A DNA stretch of 64,000 nucleotides, from the NCBI RefSeq assembly GCF_016901695.1, contig NZ_JACJKS010000005.1:62001-126000 (forward strand), written 5' to 3'. A model generated the notes under the pieces. That model searched no databases. It saw only the letters and a program-made list of their open reading frames with translations, and was not told the origin of the DNA. The stretch is from Mordavella massiliensis. Lineage in GTDB: Bacteria; Bacillota; Clostridia; Lachnospirales; Lachnospiraceae. The translations under genes and the position numbers were made by a program. Numbering within the stretch: position 1 is the stretch's first letter; the number at the start of each line of letters is the position of its first letter. Shown here one piece after another: positions 34,256 through 43,340 of the stretch.

Positions 34256-34575
34256 GGCTCATCCGTCCTTTCTTTCACCATCTCATACCGGCTATTATAG
34301 CATCAATGCGGGACAAAAGGAAGGGGCAGCCTGCCGGCTGCCCTCTGAAAAAGGAAATAAGAGAAAAAAGGTAAATCTATCAAAATATAAACGGAATGTC
34401 TTTTTAGGCGAAGCCGTTCGCGGATCCGGGAACAGGAACTTCGCGGCCCCGCGCCGGCTTCATTTCTTTGATGGTTACAGTATAGCCGGTAAATATGTCC
34501 AATCTGTGACAGGCGTCTAAAGAAAAACTAAAGATATCATTAGAAACTTCTAAACGCAGGACGGAATGGTTCGCC
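34256..34575. other. Intergenic region with structured segments
   Basis: About 320 bases without a gene before the cobO promoter. It holds the minus-strand -10 box, a perfect hairpin GGGCAGCC/GGCTGCCC (34324-34343), and a longer stem beginning GAAGCCG near 34409 and closing CGGCTTC near 34462. I do not match it to a known RNA family. Confidence 0.4.
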
Positions 34576-34604
34576 TTGACTTACAGGGGAAATCATTTTA
34601 GAAT
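34576..34604 (+). promoter_or_regulatory. cobO promoter
   Basis: TTGACT (34576-34581), 17-bp spacer, TAGAAT (34599-34604), 52 bases before the cobO start. Confidence 0.8.
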
Positions 34605-34655
34605 TGTAACGTAACATCATAAGGGAATATAAAAGTACAGGGGGTATACGAAACG

Positions 34656-35180
34656 ATGAGAGGCACCGGACTGATACATATCTATTACGGAGACGGAAAA
34701 GGAAAGACGACAGCGGCCATGGGACAGGCCATCCGCGCGGCGGGAAGCGGCCTGAAGGTGCTCGTGTTCCAGTTCATGAAGAACAACTCGTCCAACGAGC
34801 GGAAGATCCTGGAGCAGATCCCCAACGTCACCTGCCTTCCGGGGAAGACGCACGTGAAGTTCTACAACCAGATGAACCGGGAGGAGAAGGCGGAGTACAG
34901 GCATTACAATACAAAGGCGCTGGATGAGATCGCCAAGTTCTGCATCAATTTTGACGTGCTCATCCTGGACGAGGCGGTCTGCGCGGCGGACCTGGGGCTT
35001 TTGAGCGAGGAGAAGCTGATCCATTTCCTGCAGCACAAGCCCAGGGGGCTGGAGGTCGTCATGACGGGGCACCACGTGTCCGACGCCCTGATGGAGCTGG
35101 CCAGCTACGCCACCGAGATGCGGAAGGTGAAGCACCCCTACGACGAGGGCAGGACAGCCAGGGAGGGCATTGAGTTCTGA
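34656..35180 (+). CDS. cobO: Cob(I)yrinic acid a,c-diamide adenosyltransferase (CobO-type)
   Basis: A 174-residue P-loop protein of the CobA/CobO/BtuR family: GLIHIYYGDGKGKTTAAMGQAIRAAG, FQFMKNN, DVLILDEAVCAADLGLL, VVMTGHH and AREGIEF at the end. It attaches the adenosyl group to cobalamin precursors. No other cobalamin genes are adjacent, so it may serve salvage or B12-dependent enzymes elsewhere. SD gggggtatacgaaacg is modest. Confidence 0.9.
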   Translation: MRGTGLIHIYYGDGKGKTTAAMGQAIRAAGSGLKVLVFQFMKNNSSNERKILEQIPNVTCLPGKTHVKFYNQMNREEKAEYRHYNTKALDEIAKFCINFDVLILDEAVCAADLGLLSEEKLIHFLQHKPRGLEVVMTGHHVSDALMELASYATEMRKVKHPYDEGRTAREGIEF

Positions 35181-35208
35181 CCGAATATCTTAAATAAGTA
35201 TGAAGTCT

Positions 35209-35237
35209 GTGACAAGGGTTCCGGAGTATGCTATACT
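35209..35237 (+). promoter_or_regulatory. Promoter of alarmone synthetase gene
   Basis: GTGACA (35209-35214), 17-bp spacer, TATACT (35232-35237). It starts 28 bases after cobO. Confidence 0.75.
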
Positions 35238-35302
35238 GACAGGAGAGGCTGCGGCAGGAGAAAGATGCGGCCGCAGCGCAGTAAGGAGTACGAACAGGCA
35301 GT

Positions 35303-35953
35303 ATGGAAACACCAATCCGAATTTATGAAGATGTAGACAGTTGGAAGACGATCATGTTCCTCTATTCGTCGGCCCTCAAGGAGGTGGGGACCAAGCTGGA
35401 GATCCTGAACGATGAGTTCCAGCATGTCCATCAGTACAACCCCATCGAGCACATCAAGACGAGGATCAAGACGGCGGAGAGCATCGTCAAGAAGCTCAAG
35501 CGGCACGGCTACGAGACGTCCATTGAGAATATGGTCAAGTACGTGAATGATATCGCTGGGGTGCGGGTGATCTGCTCCTTTACATCCGATATCTACAAGC
35601 TGGCGGAGATGATCGGCAACCAGAGCGATCTTAAGGTGCTGTCCATCAAGGACTACATCAAGAATCCGAAGGAGAGCGGCTACAAGAGCTACCACATGCT
35701 TGTGTCAGTCCCGATCTTTCTGTCGGACAGCGTGGTGGACACGAAGGTGGAGATCCAGATCCGCACCATTGCGATGGATTTCTGGGCCAGCCTGGAGCAC
35801 AAGATCTATTACAAGTTCGAGGGGAACGCGCCGGAGTACATCAGCCGGGACCTGCGGGAATGCGCGGAGATGGTCTCTACGCTGGATGAGAAGATGCTGT
35901 CGCTCAACGAGGCGATACAGGCGTGTCTGGAAGAACAGCAGTCAGGGACTTAG
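35303..35953 (+). CDS. Small alarmone synthetase (RelA/SpoT nucleotidyltransferase)
   Basis: A 216-residue synthetase-only protein: RIKTAESIVKKLKRHG, DIAGVRVICSFTSDIYKLAEM, ESGYKSYHMLVSVP and VEIQIRTIAMDFWASLEHKIYYK are the conserved (p)ppGpp synthetase blocks. There is no HD hydrolase, TGS or ACT domain, as in YjbM/YwaC-type enzymes. It should transfer pyrophosphate from ATP to GDP or GTP under stress. The C-terminus forms a helix for oligomerisation. Confidence 0.93.
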   Translation: METPIRIYEDVDSWKTIMFLYSSALKEVGTKLEILNDEFQHVHQYNPIEHIKTRIKTAESIVKKLKRHGYETSIENMVKYVNDIAGVRVICSFTSDIYKLAEMIGNQSDLKVLSIKDYIKNPKESGYKSYHMLVSVPIFLSDSVVDTKVEIQIRTIAMDFWASLEHKIYYKFEGNAPEYISRDLRECAEMVSTLDEKMLSLNEAIQACLEEQQSGT

Positions 35954-35978
35954 GCGGCAGGCTTAAGTCCTTTCTTTT
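35946..35978 (+). terminator. Intrinsic terminator of alarmone synthetase gene
   Basis: GGACTTA (35946-35952) pairs with TAAGTCC (35964-35970), with inner GC/GC pairs, then TTTCTTTT. The stem begins inside the stop region of the gene. Confidence 0.85.
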
Positions 35979-35992
35979 ATCAGACGTCAGGA

Positions 35993-36010
35993 AGACTCCC
36001 CGGGGAGTCT
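35993..36010. repeat. 18-bp perfect palindrome before yitT-like gene
   Basis: AGACTCCCCGGGGAGTCT is self-complementary over its full length and ends 22 bases before the start of the YitT-family gene. It may be an operator or RNA hairpin. Confidence 0.6.
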
Positions 36011-36032
36011 CAAAGTACAGGAGGAAAAGGGA

Positions 36033-36923
36033 ATGAGCGGGAAAATGACAGATGCAAAAAAGAAGGAGGCCATGACCCAGGTGGTGTACGCGATCGGCGG
36101 CAGCTTTCTGTTCGCCTTCGGCGTCAACGTGCTGATCACGCCGCTTGGGCTTTACAACGGCGGGTTCATGGGTATCGCCCAGTTGATCCGGACGCTGATC
36201 GTCCAGGTGCTGCACATGCCGGTGCCGGCGGGCGTGGACCTGTCCGGTATCATCTACTTTATCATGAACATCCCGCTCTTCTACATGGGATACCGGGTGC
36301 TGGGCAGCGCCTTTGCGGTGAAGACCCTTGTGACGGTCGGCATCCAGAGTGTGTTCCTGACCATCGTGCCCATCCCGGCGGCGCCCATTGTGGACGACTA
36401 TCTCACGTCCTGCATCATCGGCGGCATCGTGGCCGGCACGGGCACGGGACTGATCCTCAGGGGACGCAGCTCCGGCGGCGGGCAGGACATCATCGGCCTG
36501 TGCTGCACGAAGAAGTATCCGGGCTTCAGCGTCGGCAGGGTCAATATCATGATGAACGTGCTCGTCTACGCCATCTGCCTGTTCATGTTCAACATTGAGA
36601 TCGTCATCTACTCCCTGATCTACACGACGATCCTCTCCATCGCCATCGACCGGGTCCATGTGCAGAACATCAACATGAGCGTCATGATCTTTACAAAGAA
36701 GACCGGCATATCCAAGGCCATCATGGAGCAGATGGGCCGGGGCGTCACCAACTGGGACGGGGAGGGCGCCTACACGAACAAGACGTCCTACATCCTCTTT
36801 GTCATGATCTCCAAATATGAAGTGGGGCAGATCAAGCACATCGTGCACAGCATCGATCCCCACGCCTTCATGATCTTCACGGAGGGCTGCGCGGTGGACG
36901 GCAACTTTGAGAAGCGGCTGTAG
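36033..36923 (+). CDS. YitT-family membrane protein
   Basis: A 296-residue protein. Five to six membrane segments (about 15-165) carry GVNVLITPLGLYNGGFMGIAQL and GTGTGLILRGRSSGGGQDII, typical of the YitT/DUF161 family. A cytoplasmic C-terminal DUF2179-like domain follows (MSVMIFTKKTGISKAIMEQMGRGVT, FVMISKYEVGQIKHIV). Transported substrate unknown. SD caggaggaaaaggga. Confidence 0.88.
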   Translation: MSGKMTDAKKKEAMTQVVYAIGGSFLFAFGVNVLITPLGLYNGGFMGIAQLIRTLIVQVLHMPVPAGVDLSGIIYFIMNIPLFYMGYRVLGSAFAVKTLVTVGIQSVFLTIVPIPAAPIVDDYLTSCIIGGIVAGTGTGLILRGRSSGGGQDIIGLCCTKKYPGFSVGRVNIMMNVLVYAICLFMFNIEIVIYSLIYTTILSIAIDRVHVQNINMSVMIFTKKTGISKAIMEQMGRGVTNWDGEGAYTNKTSYILFVMISKYEVGQIKHIVHSIDPHAFMIFTEGCAVDGNFEKRL

Positions 36924-36970
36924 CGCGTCAGGCCGCCCTGCGGATGACTAATATAGAAGAAAAATGGATA

Positions 36971-37016
36971 TCCTCTCTGTATGCGGGAACAGAAGTCCGC
37001 ATGCAGGGAGGATTTT
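36971..37016 (+). terminator. Strong intrinsic terminator
   Basis: A 16-bp stem with two G-T pairs: 36971-36986 with 36997-37012, followed by TTTT. It separates the YitT-like gene from the phosphate regulon. Confidence 0.85.
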
Positions 37017-37020
37017 ACGT

Positions 37021-37066
37021 AGATTTAACATTGAGCTGGTTTCAGATTTAACATTGCTCTTATAAG
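37021..37066 (+). promoter_or_regulatory. Repeated Pho-box-like motif and -10 of pstS
   Basis: The 13-mer AGATTTAACATTG occurs exactly twice, at 37021-37033 and 37044-37056. TTAACA is the core of the Bacillus PhoP box. The copies are 23 bp apart, about two helical turns. A -10-like TATAAG (37061-37066) follows, with no clear -35, as expected for an activator-dependent promoter. The PhoB-like regulator at 41273 is the likely binder. Confidence 0.7.
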
Positions 37067-37124
37067 ATAGCACATGTCAGGAAAACACATCCAAAATTCT
37101 GAATGACAAAAGGAGAAACAGAAC

Positions 37125-38048
37125 ATGAAAATGAAAAAGTTTATGGCAGTATTAGCAGTAGCAGGAATGATGACAGGCATGCTCGCAGGATGCGGAAGCT
37201 CTGAGGATACAGCAGCAGAGGGCGAGGGCACAGAGGCTACAGAAGAGGCAGCAGGCGACTGGGATGCCGCCAACGACATCACCATCGTATCCCGTGAGGA
37301 CGGATCCGGTACAAGAGGCGCCTTCACAGAGCTCTTCGGCGTAGTTGAGGAAGTGGACGGCGAGGATGTGGACATGACCACAGCCGACGCGCAGATCACA
37401 AACAACACATCCGTTATGATGACGACCGTCGCTGAGAACGAGTACGCCATCGGCTACATCTCTCTCGGATCCCTGGACGACAGCGTGAAGGCCCTCTCCA
37501 TCGACGGAGCCGAGGCTTCCGCGGAGAATATCGAGAACGGATCCTACAAGGTGTCCAGACCCTTCAACGTAGCGGTGAAACCGGACAGCACAAACGAGGT
37601 TGCCGCTGACTTCATGAGTTACATCATGAGCACAGAGGGACAGGAAGTGGTAGCCGCTGAGGGTTACATCCCGGTAGCAGACGTGGAGGCTTATGCGGGA
37701 AGCGCGCCGGCCGGCGACTGTGTGGTAGGCGGATCCTCCTCCGTATCTCCCCTGATGGAGAAGCTCGTCGAGGCTTACGCAGCGGTAAACCCGAACGCCA
37801 ACATTGAGCTGCAGACATCTGACTCCACGACTGGTATGACATCTGCCATCGAGGGCAGCTACGACATCGGTATGGCGTCCAGAGAGCTGAAAGACGACGA
37901 GGCCGCTTCTCTTGAGGGCACCGTGATCGCCACAGACGGCATCGCTGTGATCGTAAACAACAACAACCCGACAGACGAGATGACATCCGATCAGGTAAAG
38001 GCCATCTACACAGGCGAAGTGTACTCCTGGGACGAGATCGCGGAGTAA
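37125..38048 (+). CDS. pstS: Phosphate-binding lipoprotein PstS, reordered halves
   Basis: A 307-residue lipoprotein: signal peptide and lipobox LAGC (cysteine about residue 23), then an acidic Ala/Glu linker. The first half has ITIVSREDGSGTRGAFTELF, AIGYISLGSL and RPFNVAV, which in usual PstS proteins lie in the C-terminal half. The second half has VVGGSSSVSPLMEKLVEAY, SDSTTGMTSAIEG, IGMASRELKD and IATDGIAVIVNN, usually N-terminal. All phosphate-binding loops are there, in permuted order. The protein would deliver phosphate to PstCA. Confidence 0.9.
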   Translation: MKMKKFMAVLAVAGMMTGMLAGCGSSEDTAAEGEGTEATEEAAGDWDAANDITIVSREDGSGTRGAFTELFGVVEEVDGEDVDMTTADAQITNNTSVMMTTVAENEYAIGYISLGSLDDSVKALSIDGAEASAENIENGSYKVSRPFNVAVKPDSTNEVAADFMSYIMSTEGQEVVAAEGYIPVADVEAYAGSAPAGDCVVGGSSSVSPLMEKLVEAYAAVNPNANIELQTSDSTTGMTSAIEGSYDIGMASRELKDDEAASLEGTVIATDGIAVIVNNNNPTDEMTSDQVKAIYTGEVYSWDEIAE

Positions 38049-38082
38049 TCCCGCACCCTGCAGATAAAAGGAAAAGGTAAAT

Positions 38083-38976
38083 ATGAAATCAAAAGCATGG
38101 ACTGAAAAATTCATGCAGGGAGTGTTCTTAGTTGCCGCCTGCGCTTCGGTGCTGGCGGTAGCTCTCATTTGTATCTTTCTGTTCGCGAACGGCATCCCTG
38201 CAATCGGTGAAATCGGATTTGTAAAATTTATCACGGGCGATATCTGGCGTCCCAACAATGAGATCTTCGGTATCTTCCCCATGATCATCGGCAGTCTCTA
38301 CGTGACGGCGGGCGCGATCCTCTTCGGCGTTCCGATCGGGATCCTCACCTCCGTGTTCATGGCCATGTACTGCCCGAAACAGGTATATAAGCCCCTGAAG
38401 GCGGCCACCGAGCTGCTGGCGGGCATCCCCTCCGTCGTGTACGGCTTCTTCGGCCTGGTGGTGGTGGTGCCGCTGATCCGCGACTTCGGCCATTTCCTGA
38501 AAGACATCGGCCTGGTGGAGCGGTCCGGCGACGGCAACAGCATCCTGACCACCTCCCTCATCCTGGGAATGATGATCCTGCCCACCATCATCGGCACGAC
38601 CGAGAGCGCCATGCGGGCGGTCCCCGTCCACTACTATGAGGGATCCCTGGCCCTGGGCGCGACGAAGGAGAGGAGCATCTTCCGGGTCATCATCCCGGCG
38701 GCCAAATCCGGCGTGATCGCAGGCATCGTCCTGGGCATCGGCCGGGCCATCGGCGAGACCATGGCGGTCATCATGATCGTCGGCAACCAGCCCCGCATCA
38801 CAGGAAGCATCCTCCAGGGCATCCGTACCCTGACCGGCAACATCGTGCTGGAGATGGGATACGCCACAGGGCTGCACAGGGAGGCGCTGATCGCCACAGG
38901 CGTGGTGCTCTTCGTGTTCATCCTGATCATCAACTTCAGCGTGGCATTACTTAAGAGGGGGGCGGACCATGAGTAA
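38083..38976 (+). CDS. pstC: Phosphate ABC transporter permease PstC
   Basis: A 297-residue permease with six segments and the EAA-type loop EGSLALGATKERSIFRVIIPAA. The pattern NEIFGIFPMIIGSLYVTAGAI and ELLAGIPSVVYGFFGLVVVVP are PstC hallmarks. It overlaps pstA by 8 bp. Confidence 0.95.
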   Translation: MKSKAWTEKFMQGVFLVAACASVLAVALICIFLFANGIPAIGEIGFVKFITGDIWRPNNEIFGIFPMIIGSLYVTAGAILFGVPIGILTSVFMAMYCPKQVYKPLKAATELLAGIPSVVYGFFGLVVVVPLIRDFGHFLKDIGLVERSGDGNSILTTSLILGMMILPTIIGTTESAMRAVPVHYYEGSLALGATKERSIFRVIIPAAKSGVIAGIVLGIGRAIGETMAVIMIVGNQPRITGSILQGIRTLTGNIVLEMGYATGLHREALIATGVVLFVFILIINFSVALLKRGADHE

Positions 38977-39829
38977 CAAGATGACAACAAAAGATAAGTT
39001 TCACACATACCTGAAGCATCCGGGCTCTTTTCTCACCTTCCTGCTCGTGATGCTGGCGTCGGTCATCACCTTCGCGGTGCTGATCTTCCTGATCATATAC
39101 ATTCTGGCGAACGGCCTGCCCCACATCACACCGTCCCTGTTTTCCCTGGAGTACTCCTCCGAGAACGCGTCGGTGGTGCCGGCCCTCATCAACACCGTGA
39201 TCATGACGCTTTTGTCGCTGCTCATCGCCATTCCTTTCGGCATCTTCTCCGCCATCTTCCTGGTGGAGTATGCGGGGAAAGGAAATAAATTCGTGGAAGT
39301 GATCCGGCTGACGACAGAGACGCTGTCCGGCATCCCCTCCATCGTGTACGGCCTGTTCGGAATGCTGTTCTTCGTCAATGCGCTTGGGTGGGGCTTCTCC
39401 CTTCTGGCCGGCGCGTTCACCCTGTCCATCATGATCCTTCCGCTGATCATGCGGACGACCGAGGAGGCGCTAAAGGCAGTGCCCGACTCCTACCGTGAGG
39501 GCAGCTTCGGCCTGGGCGCCGGCAAGCTGCGCACCGTGTTCCGCATCGTACTTCCGTCCGCCGTCCCCGGCATCCTGGCCGGCATCATCCTGGCGATCGG
39601 GCGTATCGTGGGCGAGACGGCGGCCCTCATCTACACGGCAGGCACCGTGGCCCAGGTTCCGTCCAGCGTGTTCGGCTCCGGCCGCACCCTGGCCGTACAC
39701 ATGTACAATCTGTCCAGCGAGGGCCTCTACATGGACCAGGCCTACGCCACGGCAGTCATCCTGCTCGTCCTCGTGGTGGGCATCAACGCGCTGTCCGGCG
39801 TGATCGCAAGAAAACTGACGAAAGCATAG
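38969..39829 (+). CDS. pstA: Phosphate ABC transporter permease PstA
   Basis: A 286-residue permease; [17 protein letters not shown]-like [45 protein letters not shown] and [15 protein letters not shown] match PstA. It partners PstC. ATG lies within the pstC end with a gaggggggcggacc SD. Confidence 0.95.
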   Translation: MSNKMTTKDKFHTYLKHPGSFLTFLLVMLASVITFAVLIFLIIYILANGLPHITPSLFSLEYSSENASVVPALINTVIMTLLSLLIAIPFGIFSAIFLVEYAGKGNKFVEVIRLTTETLSGIPSIVYGLFGMLFFVNALGWGFSLLAGAFTLSIMILPLIMRTTEEALKAVPDSYREGSFGLGAGKLRTVFRIVLPSAVPGILAGIILAIGRIVGETAALIYTAGTVAQVPSSVFGSGRTLAVHMYNLSSEGLYMDQAYATAVILLVLVVGINALSGVIARKLTKA

Positions 39830-39837
39830 GAAAGGGA

Positions 39838-40593
39838 ATGGAAATGTCTAAGATAAGTATCAGGAACCTTGACCTGTACTACAGTGATTTCAAGGCTCTT
39901 AAGAATGTGAATCTCGAAATAGAAGCGAACAAGATCACCGCTTTCATCGGACCTTCCGGGTGCGGGAAATCTACGCTGTTAAAATCGATCAACCGCATGA
40001 ACGATCTGGTGGAGGGCTGCAGGATCGAGGGAACCATCGAGCTGGACGGCCAGAACATCTTTAAGGGGATGGATGTGAACATGCTGCGCAAGCGCGTGGG
40101 CATGGTGTTCCAGAAGCCCAATCCCTTCCCCATGAGCATCTACGACAATATCGCCTACGGTCCCAGGACCCACGGCGTACACTCCAAGGCGAAGCTGGAC
40201 GACATCGTGGAGAAATCCCTCCGGAACGCCGCCATCTGGGATGAGTGCAAGGACCGCTTAAAGAGCAGCGCCCTGGGCATGTCCGGCGGCCAGCAGCAGA
40301 GACTGTGCATTGCCAGGGCTCTGGCAGTGGAGCCGGAAGTCCTCCTCATGGACGAGCCCACATCCGCCCTGGATCCGATCTCCACATCCAAGATCGAAGA
40401 CCTTGCGATGGAGCTGAAAAAAGATTATACTATTGTCATGGTTACGCACAACATGCAGCAGGCTGTCCGCGTATCTGACAATACAGCCTTCTTCCTGCTG
40501 GGAGAAGTGATCGAGTACAACGACACGGAGAAACTGTTCTCCATCCCGTCGGACAAGAGAACAGAAGATTATATCACAGGGAGGTTTGGTTAG
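39838..40593 (+). CDS. pstB: Phosphate ABC transporter ATPase PstB
   Basis: A 251-residue ATPase with [15 protein letters not shown], Walker [21 protein letters not shown]-loop [14 protein letters not shown], signature [15 protein letters not shown], Walker [15 protein letters not shown] and VTHNMQQA. The PFPMSI stretch is specific for PstB. ATG 39838 follows aggaaaggga; ATG 39844 is an alternative. Confidence 0.97.
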   Translation: MEMSKISIRNLDLYYSDFKALKNVNLEIEANKITAFIGPSGCGKSTLLKSINRMNDLVEGCRIEGTIELDGQNIFKGMDVNMLRKRVGMVFQKPNPFPMSIYDNIAYGPRTHGVHSKAKLDDIVEKSLRNAAIWDECKDRLKSSALGMSGGQQQRLCIARALAVEPEVLLMDEPTSALDPISTSKIEDLAMELKKDYTIVMVTHNMQQAVRVSDNTAFFLLGEVIEYNDTEKLFSIPSDKRTEDYITGRFG

Positions 40594-40596
40594 GAT

Positions 40597-41253
40597 ATGC
40601 GGAACAAATTTGACATGCAGCTTGAACTGCTCAACGAACAGCTCACCCACATGGGGGAATTATGCGAGCTGGCCATCAACCGCGTCACCAAGGCGCTGGT
40701 GGAAAACAGCACGGAGCAGGCGAAGAAGATCATGGCGGCGGACGAGGAGATCGACCAGATGGAGAAGGACATCGAGCGCCTCTGCCTGAAGCTTCTGCTC
40801 CAGCAGCAGCCGGTGGCCAGGGATCTGCGCCAGATCTCCGCGGCCCTTAAGATGATCACGGATATGGAGCGGATCGGCGACCAGACAGCCGACATCGCGG
40901 AGATCATCATCTCCGCCGGCATGTCCGAGGTGGGTGACGTGAAGAAGATAGAAGAGATGTCCGCAGGCGTTGCCAGGATGGTGAACGACAGCGTGTCCGC
41001 CTACGTGGAGCGGGACCTGGAGCTTGCCAGAAAGGTCATGAACGCGGACGACCGCATCGACGATCTCTTCAATGAGATCCGCACCAGCATCATCTCGCTG
41101 ATCGCAGAGGGCAACCGGGGCGAGCAGGGCGTGGATCTTATCATGATCGCGAAATACCTGGAGAGGATCGGCGACCATGCGACCAACATCGCCGAGTGGG
41201 TGGAGTTCTCCATCACCGGCGTCCACAAGGGAGCGCAGGCCGTCGAAGCATAA
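40597..41253 (+). CDS. phoU: Phosphate transport regulator PhoU
   Basis: A 218-residue all-helical protein with two PhoU repeats. Each carries a metal-binding E-x-x-x-D motif region (DMERIGDQTADIAEI and YLERIGDHATNIAEWV). It links Pst activity to PhoR and phosphate homeostasis. ATG is three bases after pstB with gggaggtttggttaggat as SD. Confidence 0.95.
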   Translation: MRNKFDMQLELLNEQLTHMGELCELAINRVTKALVENSTEQAKKIMAADEEIDQMEKDIERLCLKLLLQQQPVARDLRQISAALKMITDMERIGDQTADIAEIIISAGMSEVGDVKKIEEMSAGVARMVNDSVSAYVERDLELARKVMNADDRIDDLFNEIRTSIISLIAEGNRGEQGVDLIMIAKYLERIGDHATNIAEWVEFSITGVHKGAQAVEA

Positions 41254-41272
41254 GAAAGCAAGGAGAAAACGG

Positions 41273-41959
41273 ATGATATTTTGTGTGGAGGATGACAACA
41301 ACATCCGGGAACTGGTTGTATATACACTGGAGACAACAGGGTTCAAAGCCCGCGGATTCGAGGACGGGAGAAGTTTTCTTGAGGCTCTGGCGCTGGAGAC
41401 GCCAGAGCTTATTCTTCTTGACATCATGCTCCCCGGCGAGGACGGCATATCCCTGTTAAAGCAGCTCAAGGCATCCGTCAAGACCCAGGACATCCCGGTC
41501 ATCATGATGACGGCCAAAGGGACGGAGTACGACAAGGTCATGGGCCTGGATCTGGGGGCGGACGACTATGTGACGAAGCCCTTCGGCATGATGGAGCTGA
41601 TCTCGCGGGTGAAGGCTGTGCTCAGGCGGAGCAGGAAGAACGCCGTGAATGTGGAGGACAGGATCGCCCTTGGCCGCATCGTCATGGACGTGCGCAAGCA
41701 CGAGGTCCAGTCGGACGGGGAGACGGTTGCGCTGACGCTGAAGGAGTTTGAGCTGCTGAAGCGGATGCTGAAGAACCCGGATATCGTCCTTACCAGGGAC
41801 CAGCTCCTGGAGGATATATGGGGCTATGACTTTGACGGCGAGACGAGGACGGTGGACGTCCACGTCCGGACCCTGCGGCAGAAGCTCGGGGACGCAGGCG
41901 AGCAGATCCAGACTGTCCGCGGCGTCGGATACAGGATCAGCGGACAGGAGACAAGATGA
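41273..41959 (+). CDS. phoB: PhoB-like OmpR-family response regulator
   Basis: A 228-residue protein: receiver domain with EDD at the N-terminus, phosphorylated Asp in LILLDIMLPGEDG, MTAKG and KPF; then a winged-helix DNA-binding domain (LTLKEFELLKRMLKN, RDQLLEDIWGYDFDGETRTVDVHVRTLRQKLG). The start is the ATG behind aaggagaaaacgg; readings from 41177 overlap phoU without SD. Likely activator of pstS through the repeated TTTAACATT boxes. Confidence 0.9.
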   Translation: MIFCVEDDNNIRELVVYTLETTGFKARGFEDGRSFLEALALETPELILLDIMLPGEDGISLLKQLKASVKTQDIPVIMMTAKGTEYDKVMGLDLGADDYVTKPFGMMELISRVKAVLRRSRKNAVNVEDRIALGRIVMDVRKHEVQSDGETVALTLKEFELLKRMLKNPDIVLTRDQLLEDIWGYDFDGETRTVDVHVRTLRQKLGDAGEQIQTVRGVGYRISGQETR

Positions 41960-43266
41960 GACGGAAGATACAGCGAAGCATGATCGTGGTCATCGCGGCC
42001 ACCATCCTCCTCACCATGGGGCTTATGACCTTTGTCGTGTACCGGCAGAACGTGGGGCTTATGGAGGAGGAAATACGGCAGGAGGCGTCCTATGTCTGCG
42101 CGGCCATCGAGGCGTCCGGATCCGGGTACTTTGAGGAGCTTGCAGGTCTCCGGGAGGGGACCCGGGTGACGTGGATCGGCGCGGACGGGGATGTTCTCTA
42201 CGATTCGGCCAGGGGCCAGGAGACAATGGAGAACCATGCCGGACGCCCGGAAGTGCGCAGCGCATTTCAAAAGGGGGAAGGGCAGGACATCCGCAGGTCC
42301 GATACAGTGGGGCAGGAGATGTTCTACTATGCGGCGCGGCTCTCGGACGGCTCGGTCCTTCGGGTCTCCCGGGCCATGTCCAGCGCGCTTGGCTCCGCCC
42401 TCGCGATCCTGCCGGCCATGGCGGCCGTGGCAGTCCTCATGTTCCTGTTTGCCTGGCGGCTGTCCAGGCGGCAGGTGGCAAAGCTGATCGAACCCGTCAA
42501 CCGGCTGGACCTGGAGCATCCCCTTGAAAATGATGTGTATGAGGAACTGACGCCATTGTTAGAGAGTATGGATAAGCAGAACAAGGAAAAAGAAGCCATT
42601 GCAAATATGAGGAAAGAGTTCTCGGCCAATGTCTCCCATGAGCTGAAGACACCCCTCACCTCCATCTCCGGCTATGCGGAGATCATGATGAACGGCCTGG
42701 TGCGCCCGGAGGATGTGCGGGGCTTTTCCGAGAGGATCTACAACGAGGCGAGCCGCCTGATCGTGCTGATCGAGGATATCATCCGGCTCTCCAAGCTGGA
42801 TGAGGGCGGCGGGGAGATCGAGAAGGAGGAAGTGGACCTCTACGAACTGACCCGGGAAGTGTGCTCGCGCCTGTCCCACAAGGCGGAGAAGCACAGCGTC
42901 CACGTGGAGGTGACGGGGGAGCCCGTCACGATCACGGGCGTCCGTCAGGTCCTAAGCGAGATGATCTACAACATCTGCGAGAACGCCATCAAGTACAACC
43001 GGCCCGGCGGCAGCGTGACCGTCTGGGTGGGAAATACACTGAGCGGCGCGAAAGTCATTGTGACCGACACGGGGATCGGGATCCCGGAAGACCAGATCGA
43101 GCGCGTCTTCGAGCGGTTCTACCGGGTGGACAAGAGCCATTCCCGGGAGACCGGCGGCACGGGCCTGGGCCTGTCCATCGTCAAGCACGGCGCGCTGCTC
43201 CACGGCGCCACCATCCATGTGGACAGCAAGCTCGGGAAGGGCACAAGGATGGAACTGACATTTTAA
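41956..43266 (+). CDS. phoR: PhoR-like sensor histidine kinase
   Basis: A 436-residue kinase. Membrane segments at about 9-29 and 144-170 flank a short external domain. HAMP/linker helices follow, then the H-box FSANVSHELKTPLTSISGYAE, N-box ICENAIKYNRPGG, G1 VTDTGIGIPEDQ, F-box FERFYRVDKSHSRETGGTGLGLSIVKH. No cytosolic PAS domain is evident, unlike many PhoR proteins. ATGA overlap with phoB. Confidence 0.92.
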   Translation: MRRKIQRSMIVVIAATILLTMGLMTFVVYRQNVGLMEEEIRQEASYVCAAIEASGSGYFEELAGLREGTRVTWIGADGDVLYDSARGQETMENHAGRPEVRSAFQKGEGQDIRRSDTVGQEMFYYAARLSDGSVLRVSRAMSSALGSALAILPAMAAVAVLMFLFAWRLSRRQVAKLIEPVNRLDLEHPLENDVYEELTPLLESMDKQNKEKEAIANMRKEFSANVSHELKTPLTSISGYAEIMMNGLVRPEDVRGFSERIYNEASRLIVLIEDIIRLSKLDEGGGEIEKEEVDLYELTREVCSRLSHKAEKHSVHVEVTGEPVTITGVRQVLSEMIYNICENAIKYNRPGGSVTVWVGNTLSGAKVIVTDTGIGIPEDQIERVFERFYRVDKSHSRETGGTGLGLSIVKHGALLHGATIHVDSKLGKGTRMELTF

Positions 43267-43281
43267 CAAGGACAGATGGGA

Positions 43282-43310
43282 AAGGGACGGTTCAGGATGG
43301 GCCGTCCCTT
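43282..43310 (+). terminator. Hairpin after phoR
   Basis: AAGGGACGG (43282-43290) pairs with CCGTCCCTT (43302-43310), loop 11. Only ACATAATT follows, so termination strength is unclear. Confidence 0.55.
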
Positions 43311-43340
43311 ACATAATTATAGATGTATATGGAAGAAATA

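Noticed and set aside
34380-34500. c-di-GMP riboswitch near the GGDEF/EAL genes
   Set aside because: The conserved c-di-GMP-I or -II aptamer sequences are not present; only general stems can be seen.
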